From the NCBI RefSeq assembly GCF_902833085.1, contig NZ_CADFEB010000001.1:293742-357741 (forward strand): a stretch of DNA of 64,000 nucleotides. The letters are read 5' to 3'. The stretch is from Burkholderia ubonensis (lineage in GTDB: Bacteria; Pseudomonadota; Gammaproteobacteria; Burkholderiales; Burkholderiaceae). Shown in pieces: positions 36,466-44,292 of the stretch. Both the position numbers and the translations under genes were made by a program. Every line of letters starts with the position of its first letter. The first letter of the stretch is position 1. The notes beneath the pieces were generated by a model. It was not told where the DNA came from, ran no database searches, and saw nothing but the letters and a program-made list of their open reading frames with translations.

Positions 36466-37266
36466 TCAGCGTTGCCGGTCGGTCAGGAATTGCGTCGGCG
36501 ACTTGCCGGTCGCCTTGCGGAACATCGTCACGAAGCTGCTCGCGCTTTCGTAGCCGAGATCGATCGCGATCTGGTGCACGCGGCGGCCGGTCGTCAGCAT
36601 CCGCAGCGACAGCGCGACGTGCAGCCGCCGGCGCCAGTCGCCGAGGCTCATCCCGAGCTCCTTCGTCGCGAGCCGCGTCAGGCTGCGCTCGCTGACGCCC
36701 GCGCGCCGCGCGAGTTCGGGCAACGGCGACTTGTCGGCCGGATCGTCGAGCAGATGGTCGATCAGCTTGCGCAGCCGGCGGTCGGCCGGCATCGGCAGGT
36801 ACAGGTCCTCGACCGGCGCCGCGACGAGTTCGTCGAGCAGCGTCGCCATCAGCCGCCCCTGCGGGCCGTCGACGTCGTACAGGTTCGGGAAGCTCGCCGC
36901 CTTCAGCAGCAGCTCGCGCAGCAGCGGCGACACGCCGAGCGTGCAGCAGTGCGCCGGCAGATCGAGCGCGGCATCGGGTTCGACCAGCACCGCGTAGAAC
37001 GTCGCGCCGGCCGAGCCGCGCGCCGCATGCGCGACCTCGCTCGGAATCCACACCGTGCATTGCGGCGGCGCACTCCATACGCCGCCGTCGATCTCGCAGT
37101 AGATCACGCCGCTCAGCGTGTAGAGCAATTGCGCATGGCGATGGCTGTGCCGCTCCAGCCGCCACTCGGGCTCGACGACCGCCCCGCCGAATACGACGAG
37201 CGGACGCGGCACCTGATAGACGTCGGCGTCCGCTGCGGGATCGGTGGCTGGTGGAAGTTCGCGCAT
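36466..37266 (-). CDS. AraC-family regulator with cupin sensor domain
   Basis: 266 residues from the ATG at 37266 (MRELPPATDPAADAD). The N-terminal cupin has RHSHRHAQLLYTLSGVIYCE and VWIPSEVAHAARGSAGAT, the histidine-rich pattern of ligand-binding AraC_binding domains. The C-terminal double HTH is LPELARRAGVSERSLTRLA and RRVHQIAIDLGYESASSFV followed by FRKATGKSPTQFL. Divergent from a LysE-type exporter gene 171 bp away, so it probably controls that exporter in response to its substrate. Confidence 0.9.
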   Translation of the reverse strand: MRELPPATDPAADADVYQVPRPLVVFGGAVVEPEWRLERHSHRHAQLLYTLSGVIYCEIDGGVWSAPPQCTVWIPSEVAHAARGSAGATFYAVLVEPDAALDLPAHCCTLGVSPLLRELLLKAASFPNLYDVDGPQGRLMATLLDELVAAPVEDLYLPMPADRRLRKLIDHLLDDPADKSPLPELARRAGVSERSLTRLATKELGMSLGDWRRRLHVALSLRMLTTGRRVHQIAIDLGYESASSFVTMFRKATGKSPTQFLTDRQR

Positions 37267-37437
37267 GAAACGGTAGGCGTGGAAAGAAGGCCGGACGCCG
37301 TGCCCGCACGTCCCTTCGTGCTTATACCAGAAAGGCGCCCGCGCAGCGGGGCGGCTCACGAGCGCGTCAGCACCCGCGCGCCGAACCGAATACAATGCAC
37401 CGATCCCCCGCCGCTGCGCCATTCTGCCGGAGCCCCC

Positions 37438-38064
37438 ATGTTCGACCTGACCACGCTGACCACCTTCATCGCCGTCGTGCTGGGCCTGTTCCTGATCCCC
37501 GGCCCCGCCGTGCTGCTCGTGCTGAGCCGCACCGCGCAGGGCGGCCGCAAGACCGGCATCCTGACCGGCCTCGGCGTCGCGAGCGGCGATTTCGTCCACA
37601 CGCTGTTCGCGGCCGTCGGGCTGTCCGCGCTGCTGATGACGTCGGCGCTCGCGTTCAACGTCGTCAAGCTGGTCGGCGCGGCCTACCTGATCTACCTCGG
37701 CGTGCGCGCGTTGCTCGAGAAGCCATCCGATCCGTCGCTGCCGAAAATGCCCGCCGTCACGCCGCTCAACGCGTATCTGCAGGCGATCCCGGCCGAAGTG
37801 CTGAACCCGAAGACCGCGCTGTTCTTCCTCGCATTCATGCCGCAATTCGTGCATCCGGAGCGCGGCTCGACGTTCGTGCAGTTCGCGGTGCTCGGGCTGA
37901 TCTTCGTCGCGCTCAGTTCGCTCTATACGACGCTGATCGCGCTGTCGGTCCGCCCGCTCGGCCGTCTCGTGAAGCGGCTGTCGTGGCTCACGCGCCGGCA
38001 GGGCAAGATCGTCGGCGTGATCTTCATTTCGCTCGGGCTGAAGGTCGCCGCGCAGCAGCGGTGA
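37438..38064 (+). CDS. LysE/RhtB-family amino-acid exporter
   Basis: 208 residues from the ATG at 37438, GGAG upstream. Typical LysE topology with six hydrophobic segments. Family motif near the N-terminus: FIAVVLGLFLIPGPAVLLVL then GRKTGILTGLGVASGDFVHT. The mid-protein block NPKTALFFLAFMPQFV is the other conserved LysE/RhtB signature. Proton-driven export of an amino acid or homoserine-lactone-like compound. Divergent AraC gene is the likely regulator. Confidence 0.92.
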   Translation: MFDLTTLTTFIAVVLGLFLIPGPAVLLVLSRTAQGGRKTGILTGLGVASGDFVHTLFAAVGLSALLMTSALAFNVVKLVGAAYLIYLGVRALLEKPSDPSLPKMPAVTPLNAYLQAIPAEVLNPKTALFFLAFMPQFVHPERGSTFVQFAVLGLIFVALSSLYTTLIALSVRPLGRLVKRLSWLTRRQGKIVGVIFISLGLKVAAQQR

Positions 38065-38151
38065 CGGCGGACGCGGCGGACGATTCGGCCGCCGCCGAAT
38101 TCAAATGATCCCGCGTACGAAGCGGGACGCACGACAACAACAATCGACGAC

Positions 38152-39552
38152 ATGTCCTCATCCCCCGATGCGCGCCGCGAACGGCTCTCCCGCCGCCTCG
38201 TCGTGACGATCGCCGTCGTGGCCGCGCTGGCGCTCCTCCTGTGGCGCGTGCTGTCGCCCCGCGACCCGAAGCCGCGCGACGTGCAGGCGCCGCCCGGCAC
38301 TTCGCACATCACGATCGCGCTCACCGATCTGTACATGCCGTTCCTCACGCCGGCAGAAAATGCCGACCTGCGCAACCGGCTGCCGGACCATGTCGAAATC
38401 GTCGCGCATTACGTGCGCACCACCACCCGATACAGCCTGTTCTCATGCAGCCCCGGCCTCGGCTGCCTGCCGGAGCCGCAGTGGAACCAGCACGTCGATG
38501 ACGAGATCCTGCGCCTTCCCGCGAAAGTCACGCCACGCGCCGGGGACGCGGCACGCACCATCAGCTTCGACTTGCCGCACCGGCTCGACGGCGGCTATTC
38601 GATCGCGTGGTTCCTGGTCGACCTGTCGCTCGACGCGCTGACGCGCCAGCCCGGCTACCGCGCGCTCGTCACGAAGACCGACACGCCCGACTACAAGCCG
38701 CTCGATCCGATCGCGCCCAGCCTCGAATACGGCGTCGGCTTCGAGGACCATGATCTCGGCGTGGCGCCGCGCTACGCGCAGGACTGCCTCGACGCGCTGC
38801 TGCCGGTCAACGTGCCCGAGATCGCCATCCCGATCGCGACGGCGCTCACGACCAGCTCGCCGCGCATGTCGCTGTCCGTCAGGAACGTGCGCTGCCCGCT
38901 GTCCGATATCGGCAGCGACTTCCACACGACGGCCGGCGTCAGGATCGGCGCCGCGCCCGGCCGGCTGCCGCCGGGCCGGATCGCCGCCGCGCAGGTCAAG
39001 CTGGATCTGGACGGCACGCACGGCGTCACGCGCCTGTACGGCTCGATCCGGCCGACGCCGGCCATGGCGCGCTGGTATCGGCGCAACGAGGCCGGCATCG
39101 ACGCGTCCCTGATCGAATTCGGCCCGTACCGGCGACTCGAACTGCGCACGCGCTTCGACAATGCATATCCGGTGAAGCAGACGCTGCCGATCCGGACCGA
39201 GACGTGGACCTTCTTCGACGATGCGCTCGTCGGCTACGGTGCCGACATCGATTACTACATCGACACGGCAGACCGCTCGGTCCTGTTCCGCATGCAGTGG
39301 GAGCAATACTTCCGCGACGGCCGGACCGTGTGGACGCAGACGACGACCCGGCCCTGCGACGACGTGCTCTGCGACACCGAAGTGACGGGCAACCCGGAAG
39401 CGGAGGCGATCAGTCATGACGTGCTGGCCGCCAGCCGCAAAGCGCTCGGCGAGTTGCAGGGTGCGATGGCGAAGCCGTACGATGCGCTGCAGGCGGACGC
39501 GCGCGCGTATCTTCAACTGCGCGGCGCATTGAAGCCGGATGATGCGCATTGA
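38152..39552 (+). CDS. Membrane-anchored hypothetical protein
   Basis: 466 residues. One N-terminal membrane helix (residues about 15-33, LVVTIAVVAALALLLWRVL) is followed by a large presumably periplasmic region with paired cysteines: FSCSPGLGCL near 100, AQDCLDALL, NVRCPLSD, and RPCDDVLCDTEVT near the C-terminus. Even cysteine numbers suggest disulfides in the periplasm. No catalytic motif or family recognised. The last 40 bp overlap the 3' end of the convergent DJ-1/PfpI gene. Confidence 0.7.
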   Translation: MSSSPDARRERLSRRLVVTIAVVAALALLLWRVLSPRDPKPRDVQAPPGTSHITIALTDLYMPFLTPAENADLRNRLPDHVEIVAHYVRTTTRYSLFSCSPGLGCLPEPQWNQHVDDEILRLPAKVTPRAGDAARTISFDLPHRLDGGYSIAWFLVDLSLDALTRQPGYRALVTKTDTPDYKPLDPIAPSLEYGVGFEDHDLGVAPRYAQDCLDALLPVNVPEIAIPIATALTTSSPRMSLSVRNVRCPLSDIGSDFHTTAGVRIGAAPGRLPPGRIAAAQVKLDLDGTHGVTRLYGSIRPTPAMARWYRRNEAGIDASLIEFGPYRRLELRTRFDNAYPVKQTLPIRTETWTFFDDALVGYGADIDYYIDTADRSVLFRMQWEQYFRDGRTVWTQTTTRPCDDVLCDTEVTGNPEAEAISHDVLAASRKALGELQGAMAKPYDALQADARAYLQLRGALKPDDAH

Positions 39553-40172
39553 CGCGCACCGGCCGCACCTCGATCGATCCCTTGCCTCAGGCTCGATTCG
39601 ATCAACCGTTCGTAGACATCCTGCTGCCCGGCCGGCAACACCGGCCACAGCGTTTCCCGGCGCTTGTCCGCGCCGAACAGGCGCTCCACCGCCCATCCCA
39701 CCAGATACAGCGCGGCCAGACAGCCGCCCGCCGTCGCGACATTGCCAGTGCTCATGAACGGCCGTTCGTCCGGCTCCACTCCGCTCGCGCGCAACGCCGC
39801 GCTTGCGTCGGGGTGCGTCGACGCGCGCCGTTCCGGCAGGAGTCCCAACTTTGCGAGGATGAAGGCGCCCGCACAGATCGAACCGATCAGTTGACGATCC
39901 GGGTCGAGCCGGAATGCGCCGATGAACGCGCTGTCCGCGATCGCTGCCGGCACGCCCTCCCTGCCGCTTGCGAACAGCACGACATCGGCATCGTTCGCGT
40001 CGGCCAGCGTGCCGTGCGGGTTGACCGGCAGGCCGTGCGCCGAGCGAAGCACGTCATGGTTACTGACGATCCGCACCTGCCAATCGTCGCGATTGCGGCC
40101 GAGGATGTCCCACATCAGGAACAGGTCGATGTCGGTGAATTGGTCGAATGCGACCAGCGCGATGTGCTTCAT
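39513..40172 (-). CDS. DJ-1/PfpI-family protein
   Basis: 219 residues. Class I glutamine amidotransferase-like fold: MKHIALVAFDQFTDIDLFLM at the start and the nucleophile elbow GSICAGAFILAKLGLL, with the conserved Cys near residue 99. A histidine follows in RRASTHPDASAAL. Members act as chaperones, glyoxalases, isonitrile hydratases or amidases; which one applies here is not readable. Divergent from a TetR gene with a 96-bp shared promoter region, so it is the likely target of that regulator. Confidence 0.85.
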   Translation of the reverse strand: MKHIALVAFDQFTDIDLFLMWDILGRNRDDWQVRIVSNHDVLRSAHGLPVNPHGTLADANDADVVLFASGREGVPAAIADSAFIGAFRLDPDRQLIGSICAGAFILAKLGLLPERRASTHPDASAALRASGVEPDERPFMSTGNVATAGGCLAALYLVGWAVERLFGADKRRETLWPVLPAGQQDVYERLIESSLRQGIDRGAAGARQCASSGFNAPRS

Positions 40173-40223
40173 GGGCGGCTCCAGGGATAACGGGAAACAT
40201 CAAGGAAGCCGCACTTTATCGAG

Positions 40224-40248
40224 ACAGGCGCTACCATACACAGCCTGT
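40224..40248. promoter_or_regulatory. Candidate TetR operator
   Basis: Inverted repeat ACAGGC-N13-GCCTGT (40224-40229 and 40243-40248) midway between the divergent DJ-1/PfpI and TetR starts. The size and location suit a TetR-type operator controlling both genes. Confidence 0.45.
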
Positions 40249-40268
40249 ACGTTTTCGAGGCAAAGCAC

Positions 40269-40796
40269 ATGCTGACGCGTGACCACTGGATTGCCGCCGG
40301 GTTCGACGCGCTCGACCGCGACGGACATGCGGGCGTTTCCGCCGAACGGCTGGCGCGGCGCCTGAACGTCACGCGCGGGTCGTTCTACCACCACTTCCGC
40401 AATCGCGAAGCGTTCGTGCGCGCACTGCTCGACGAATGGGAAGCGGACTGCACCGGCCGCAGGCTCGCGTATGCGGCCGAGGGCCGCAGCCTGGAAGACG
40501 TGCTCGGACGTTACCTGACGATCGCCGGGGAACGGCGGCCCGAACGCGACATCGCGATTCGCGCGTGGGCGCGCCGCGATCCGCTCGTGGCCGCATACCA
40601 GGCCCGGGTCGACAGCACGCGGCTGTCGTTCGCCATCTCGGTGTGCCGCACGCGGATCGACGGCCCGGCCGATGCGGACCTCGTCGGCCGCGTCGCGCAC
40701 CTGTGCCTGATCGGCGGCCAGCATGCCGGTGCGCGCAACCAGGCGGCAGACTTCGCCCGGCTCGCGCAACAGGCGCTTGCGATGTTGCGTCGCTAA
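40269..40796 (+). CDS. TetR-family transcriptional regulator
   Basis: 175 residues, slightly short for the family. HTH: GVSAERLARRLNVTRGSFYH, then HFRNREAFVRALLDEWEADC. The ligand domain has ERDIAIRAWARRDPLVAAYQ, as in TetR_C_33-like regulators. Divergent from the DJ-1/PfpI gene, which it probably represses. Its stop lies 3 bp from the end of the convergent rtcR gene. Confidence 0.88.
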   Translation: MLTRDHWIAAGFDALDRDGHAGVSAERLARRLNVTRGSFYHHFRNREAFVRALLDEWEADCTGRRLAYAAEGRSLEDVLGRYLTIAGERRPERDIAIRAWARRDPLVAAYQARVDSTRLSFAISVCRTRIDGPADADLVGRVAHLCLIGGQHAGARNQAADFARLAQQALAMLRR

Positions 40797-40799
40797 CGT

Positions 40800-42422
40800 C
40801 TACCGGTCGACGGAACGCGTCCCGTCGAGCGAGCGCCGCACCCCATCCCAATCGAGCCCGAACCGCGCGAGATACTTGCGCAGCCGGTCCGCGTCATTCG
40901 GCTGCTTCTTGCTTTGCCGCGACACCGCGAACAGCGTGCGCCCCGCCTCCGACAAGCTCGCCGCGATACGACACACATCGAGCACCCGCTCGAGCTGCAC
41001 GCGGTCGAACAGGTCGAGCTCCGCGGCGCGCTCGCCGAGCACCGTGCCGACGAGATCGCCTGCGTCATCCGCCGCCGACCACGTGCGCGCAAGCCGTTCG
41101 ACCTCCTGCTCGGCGATCGTCTCGGTGATGCGCCCCGCATCCGCGAGCGTCGCCATCCGCGTGACCGACGCCGACAGCTCGCGGAAATTGCCCGCCCACG
41201 CGGCGCGCGGCGACGCGGCAAACGCGAGATAGCGCCGCTTCGCCTCGACGTTGAAGCGCACCTGCTCCCCCTGCTCGCGGCCGAAGCGGTCGAGCTCGAA
41301 ATCGAGGTTCGGCTCGATGTCCTCGCGACGTTCGGCGAGACCGGGCAATTCGTAGGTCCACAGGTTGATCCGCGCGTACAGGTCCTCGCGGAACGTGCCC
41401 GCCGCCACCATCTGCCGCAGGTCGCGGTGCGTGCCCGCGATCAGCTCGAAATCGCTGGTCGCCTCGGTATCCGCGCCGACCGGCAGGAAGCGCTTCTCCT
41501 CGATCGCCTTCAGCAGCATCGCCTGCTCGTCGAGGCCGAGCTCGCCGATCTCGTCGAGGAACAGCAAGCCGCCGTCCGCCGCGCGCAACAGGCCCGCGCG
41601 CGCATTCTGCGCGCCGGTGAACGCACCCTTCACGTGCCCGAACAGCGTGGACATCGCGGCGTCGCCGCGCAGCGTCGCGCAGTTGATCTCGATGAACGGC
41701 CCCGCGAGCCGATGCCGGCCGCGCTTCAGTTCATACACACGCTTCGCGAGGAACGACTTGCCCGCGCCGGTCGGCCCGACGAGCAGCATCGGCGCGCGCG
41801 AGCGCACCGCGACGCGTTCGAGCTGCTCGATCAGCGCGTTGAAGCGCGCGTTGCGCGTCGCGATGCCCGCCTTCAGGAACGACACCGTCTCGTCACGCTC
41901 GCGCGTGAAGCGCTGCGCGATCCGGTTGTAGCGCGACAGGTCGAGATCGATCACCGACACCGTGCCGGGTCCGCTCGGCCCCTCGTCGGTCTGCTGCGGC
42001 GGCCCGGTCTGCACGAGGCGCGCGGGCAGGTAGCGCGCCTCCGCGAGCAGGAACCAGCAAATCTGCGCGACGTGCGTACCCGTCGTGATGTGGACCAGGT
42101 AATCCTCGCGGTCGAGATCGAACGGATACGCGCGCGCGAAGTCGTGCAGCGCCGCGTAGACCTCCTCGAAATCCCACGGATCGTGGATCGCCATCGGCGT
42201 GAGCCGCACGTCGGTGTGCGGCGACACCTGCGCGAGATCCTCCTGCACGCGCTTCGCGAGGCGCTCGTAGCTCGGCGGATGCAGCAGCTCGAGCCGGTCG
42301 ATCGGCAGGTCCGGCTGCTCGCACAGCGAAACTGTCGGCCGCCACTTGCGCCAGCGGCGGTGCGCGCGGCCGCCCTGGTCGAGCACGATACCGAGAAAGC
42401 CGATCGCCACGGTCTTGCGCAT
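40800..42422 (-). CDS. rtcR: RtcR, sigma54-dependent RNA-repair activator with CARF domain
   Basis: 540 residues. Residues 1-180 are the RtcR/CARF-type sensor (MRKTVAIGFLGIVLDQGG, DYLVHITTGTHVAQICWFLL), known in E. coli RtcR to perceive RNA ends with 2',3'-cyclic phosphate. The AAA+ domain has Walker A GPTGAGKS at 216-223, the sigma54-contact motif GAFTGA at 266-271, and GGLLFLDEIGEL as Walker B. A C-terminal DNA-binding segment follows. The gene is divergent from a sigma54 promoter that leads into tRNA-like RNAs, slipin and rtcB. Length and domain order match the family. Confidence 0.96.
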   Translation of the reverse strand: MRKTVAIGFLGIVLDQGGRAHRRWRKWRPTVSLCEQPDLPIDRLELLHPPSYERLAKRVQEDLAQVSPHTDVRLTPMAIHDPWDFEEVYAALHDFARAYPFDLDREDYLVHITTGTHVAQICWFLLAEARYLPARLVQTGPPQQTDEGPSGPGTVSVIDLDLSRYNRIAQRFTRERDETVSFLKAGIATRNARFNALIEQLERVAVRSRAPMLLVGPTGAGKSFLAKRVYELKRGRHRLAGPFIEINCATLRGDAAMSTLFGHVKGAFTGAQNARAGLLRAADGGLLFLDEIGELGLDEQAMLLKAIEEKRFLPVGADTEATSDFELIAGTHRDLRQMVAAGTFREDLYARINLWTYELPGLAERREDIEPNLDFELDRFGREQGEQVRFNVEAKRRYLAFAASPRAAWAGNFRELSASVTRMATLADAGRITETIAEQEVERLARTWSAADDAGDLVGTVLGERAAELDLFDRVQLERVLDVCRIAASLSEAGRTLFAVSRQSKKQPNDADRLRKYLARFGLDWDGVRRSLDGTRSVDR

Positions 42423-42443
42423 GTTTATCCAAATTTATAAGAC

Positions 42444-42456
42444 ACGATCGGATCGT
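42444..42456. promoter_or_regulatory. Palindrome between rtcR and the rtc promoter
   Basis: ACGATC-G-GATCGT, a perfect 6-bp inverted repeat centred at 42450, about 115 bp upstream of the sigma54 promoter. That is the right distance for an RtcR upstream activator site, and it also lies just before the rtcR start. A second copy was not seen. Confidence 0.4.
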
Positions 42457-42571
42457 ATCAGAATTTCTGGGTATCGCTGTCGACGGAGAACGCGGTCGCT
42501 TCCACGTCAAACAAAAATTTCCCCTTTCCATTCAACGTATTGCAAATTTTTTCGGCCGCTGGCGCGCGCGC

Positions 42572-42587
42572 TGGCACGCTCCTCGCT
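42572..42587 (+). promoter_or_regulatory. Sigma54 (-24/-12) promoter of the rtc operon
   Basis: TGGCACG-CTCC-TCGCT matches the RpoN consensus TGGCACG-N4-TTGCW with one change (T to C) at the -12 box. GG (42573-42574) and GC (42585-42586) are separated by exactly 10 bp. Transcription should start near 42597. An AT-rich stretch upstream (about 42510-42552) could bind IHF. Confidence 0.85.
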
Positions 42588-42595
42588 AAGTATTT

Positions 42596-42642
42596 CGGGC
42601 CGGATGTCCCGCTGGCCCGCGAGCCAGGGTTCACGAGCCCTG
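42596..42642 (+). ncRNA. Hairpin-rich 5' end of the rtc transcript
   Basis: The first bases of the predicted transcript can form CGGG/CCCG (42596-42599, 42608-42611), CTGGC/GCCAG (42612-42627) and CAGGG/CCCTG (42625-42642). The last encloses TTCACGAG, similar to a T-loop. The second and third stems share bases and cannot both form fully. It may be a degenerate tRNA-like unit, but no cloverleaf could be completed. Confidence 0.3.
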
Positions 42643-42709
42643 CTGGTGCGCCGCCGCCGAACCTCGTTCGTCGCGGCCGCGCATGCCGCCATGGACAGAC
42701 GAAGGCAAA

Positions 42710-42758
42710 TGGGCGCGCTGGATGCGTGAGCCCGGGTTCGATTCCCGGGGCGCCCACC
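42710..42758 (+). ncRNA. Truncated tRNA-like RNA (acceptor stem plus T-arm)
   Basis: TGGGCGC (42710-42716) pairs with GCGCCCA (42750-42756), seven bases, and is followed by CC. A perfect T-arm precedes the 3' strand: CCGGG-TTCGATT-CCCGG (42732-42748). Only about 15 bases (42717-42731) stand where the D- and anticodon arms should be. The result is a minihelix-like tRNA top half. It cannot decode. The bases after it are CCTG, so a full CCA is not encoded. Confidence 0.65.
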
Positions 42759-42831
42759 TGTTCGGAAGCTCATTTGGTTAGAGCAATCGGTGAAAACCGA
42801 TGTGTAGCGGGTTCGAATCCCGCTCGAACGC
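42759..42831 (+). ncRNA. tRNA-like RNA with a GNRA tetraloop instead of an anticodon
   Basis: A complete cloverleaf can be drawn. Acceptor TGTTCGG (42759-42765) pairs with TCGAACG (42824-42830), with G-U pairs at both ends. D-arm: GCTC (42768-42771), loop ATTTGGTTA, GAGC (42781-42784). The anticodon position holds ATCGGT-GAAA-ACCGAT (42786-42801), a six-pair stem capped by a GNRA tetraloop. The variable loop is GTGTA. T-arm: GCGGG-TTCGAAT-CCCGC (42807-42823). No CCA follows. The D-loop GG and T-loop TTCGAAT needed for the tRNA elbow are intact, but there is no seven-base anticodon loop. It begins directly after the truncated unit. Confidence 0.8.
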
Positions 42832-42893
42832 TGTCCGCGAGGACAGTCATCGTCAATGAAGCAGTACCCGCCGGCGCGGGCCGCAAGGCCCGC
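42831..42893 (+). ncRNA. GNRA-capped hairpins following the tRNA-like RNA
   Basis: CTGTCC-GCGA-GGACAG (42831-42846) begins at the discriminator position of the tRNA-like unit. GCGGGCC-GCAA-GGCCCGC (42876-42893) follows. Both loops are GNRA tetraloops. They lie in the leader before the slipin gene and could be processing signals, transcription attenuators or part of a larger folded RNA. Confidence 0.5.
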
Positions 42894-43088
42894 CGCGCGT
42901 CGGACCGGTCGCGGTACCACGCGAACGGCCGGGCGGCCCGACGGCCCGCGCAAACGCGCACGACGACGCCATGCAGCACGCGTCGCCGCGCGCGCCAGTG
43001 CGGCGCCTGAAGCCCGCCCGCCCGTTCGCGCCGCACCCCGATCCGTGCGATGCGCGTTTGCCGGCGGACCAAGAAGAAAAGGACAAGA

Positions 43089-44237
43089 ATGAATATGTGG
43101 AAGCGTCATGTGGTGAAAAAGAACGAACGCGCGCTGCTGATGAGCGAGGGCGATTTCGTGAAGGTGCTCGAACCGGGCGTGTTCAAGGCCTTCGATCCGT
43201 TCAATCGTCTGACGGTGCAGACCGCGCGCCTCGACGCGCCGCTCGCGGACGAAGCGCTCGCCGATTACCTGCGCCACGACGCGCAGGACGTGCTGGCGCG
43301 CTACTTCGTCGCGATGGATCTCGCCGACGACGAGGCGGGCCTGCGCTACGAGAACGACGTGCTCGTCGAGATCGTGCCGCCGGGCACGCGCCGGCTGTAC
43401 TGGCGCGGCCTGATCGAGCACCGCCTCGAGCGGGTCGATCTCGCGCAGGGCGGCACGCTGCCGGCCGGACTGGCGAAGCGCCTGACGCAGCCGGCGCTGC
43501 GTGCACGCGGCGTCGCGGGGCTCGCGGGCGTGCTGCTGGCGCAAGTGCCTGCCTACCATGTCGGCGTGCTGAAGATCGACGGCAAGATCGAGCGCTTGCT
43601 GGACGCCGGCCTGTCCGCGTTCTGGCGCTTCAATCGCGACGTGGCGGTCGAACTCGTCGACCTGCGGCTGCAGGCGCTGGAGGTCGGCGGGCAGGAAATC
43701 CTGACGCGCGACAAGGTCGCGCTGCGCTTGAACCTGTCGGCGACCTGGTGCTACGCGGATGTGCTGCGCGCTTATGGGCAGTTGCAGAAGCCGGTCGAGC
43801 ACCTGTACCGCGAACTACAGTTCGCGCTGCGCGCCGCCGTCGGCACGCGCACGCTGGACGAACTGCTCGAGGACAAGCAGGCGATCGACGAGGTCGTGAT
43901 CGCGCAGGTGCGCCCGCGGCTCGCCGATTCGGGGGTCGACGTGCGCAGCGTCGGCGTGAAGGATATCGTGCTGCCGGGCGACATGAAGACGATCCTCGCG
44001 CAGGTGGTCGAGGCCGAGAAGGCCGCGCAGGCGAACGTGATCCGCCGCCGCGAGGAAACCGCGGCGACCCGTTCGCTGCTGAACACCGCGAAGGTGATGG
44101 AAGAGAATCCGACCGCGCTGCGACTCAAGGAGCTGGAAACGCTCGAGCGGGTCGCGGAACGGATCGACCGCATCTCGGTGTTCGGCGGTCTCGACCAGGT
44201 GCTGAACGGACTCGTCAGCATCAAGGCCGCGCAATGA
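43089..44237 (+). CDS. Slipin (SPFH/band-7 protein) of the RNA-repair operon
   Basis: 382 residues from the ATG at 43089 (MNMWKRHVVKKNERALLMSE), with AAAAGGAC upstream. The SPFH domain covers roughly residues 190-310, with AYHVGVLKIDGKIERLLDAG, VELVDLRLQALEVGGQEILT and GVDVRSVGVKDIVLPGDM. The coiled-coil tail has AEKAAQANVIRRREETAATR. No strong membrane helix is present, so it is cytosolic or peripheral. Slipins occur with rtcB under RtcR control in several proteobacteria; what they do in RNA repair is not known. It lies 55 bp ahead of rtcB on the same strand. Confidence 0.9.
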   Translation: MNMWKRHVVKKNERALLMSEGDFVKVLEPGVFKAFDPFNRLTVQTARLDAPLADEALADYLRHDAQDVLARYFVAMDLADDEAGLRYENDVLVEIVPPGTRRLYWRGLIEHRLERVDLAQGGTLPAGLAKRLTQPALRARGVAGLAGVLLAQVPAYHVGVLKIDGKIERLLDAGLSAFWRFNRDVAVELVDLRLQALEVGGQEILTRDKVALRLNLSATWCYADVLRAYGQLQKPVEHLYRELQFALRAAVGTRTLDELLEDKQAIDEVVIAQVRPRLADSGVDVRSVGVKDIVLPGDMKTILAQVVEAEKAAQANVIRRREETAATRSLLNTAKVMEENPTALRLKELETLERVAERIDRISVFGGLDQVLNGLVSIKAAQ

Positions 44238-44292
44238 ACGCGGCAGCGCGGCGCACGGGCGCCGCGCGATACATAACCGAGTAGGTGAAGCA

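Noticed and set aside
42710..42831. Ordinary tRNA genes in the rtc leader
   Set aside because: The first unit lacks D- and anticodon arms and the second has a GAAA tetraloop instead of a seven-base anticodon loop; neither ends in CCA. They were kept as tRNA-like RNAs, not tRNAs.
42540..43010. A plus-strand frame through the tRNA-like region
   Set aside because: It begins upstream of the predicted sigma54 transcription start and crosses perfect RNA stems. No ribosome site, and composition follows the RNA structure.
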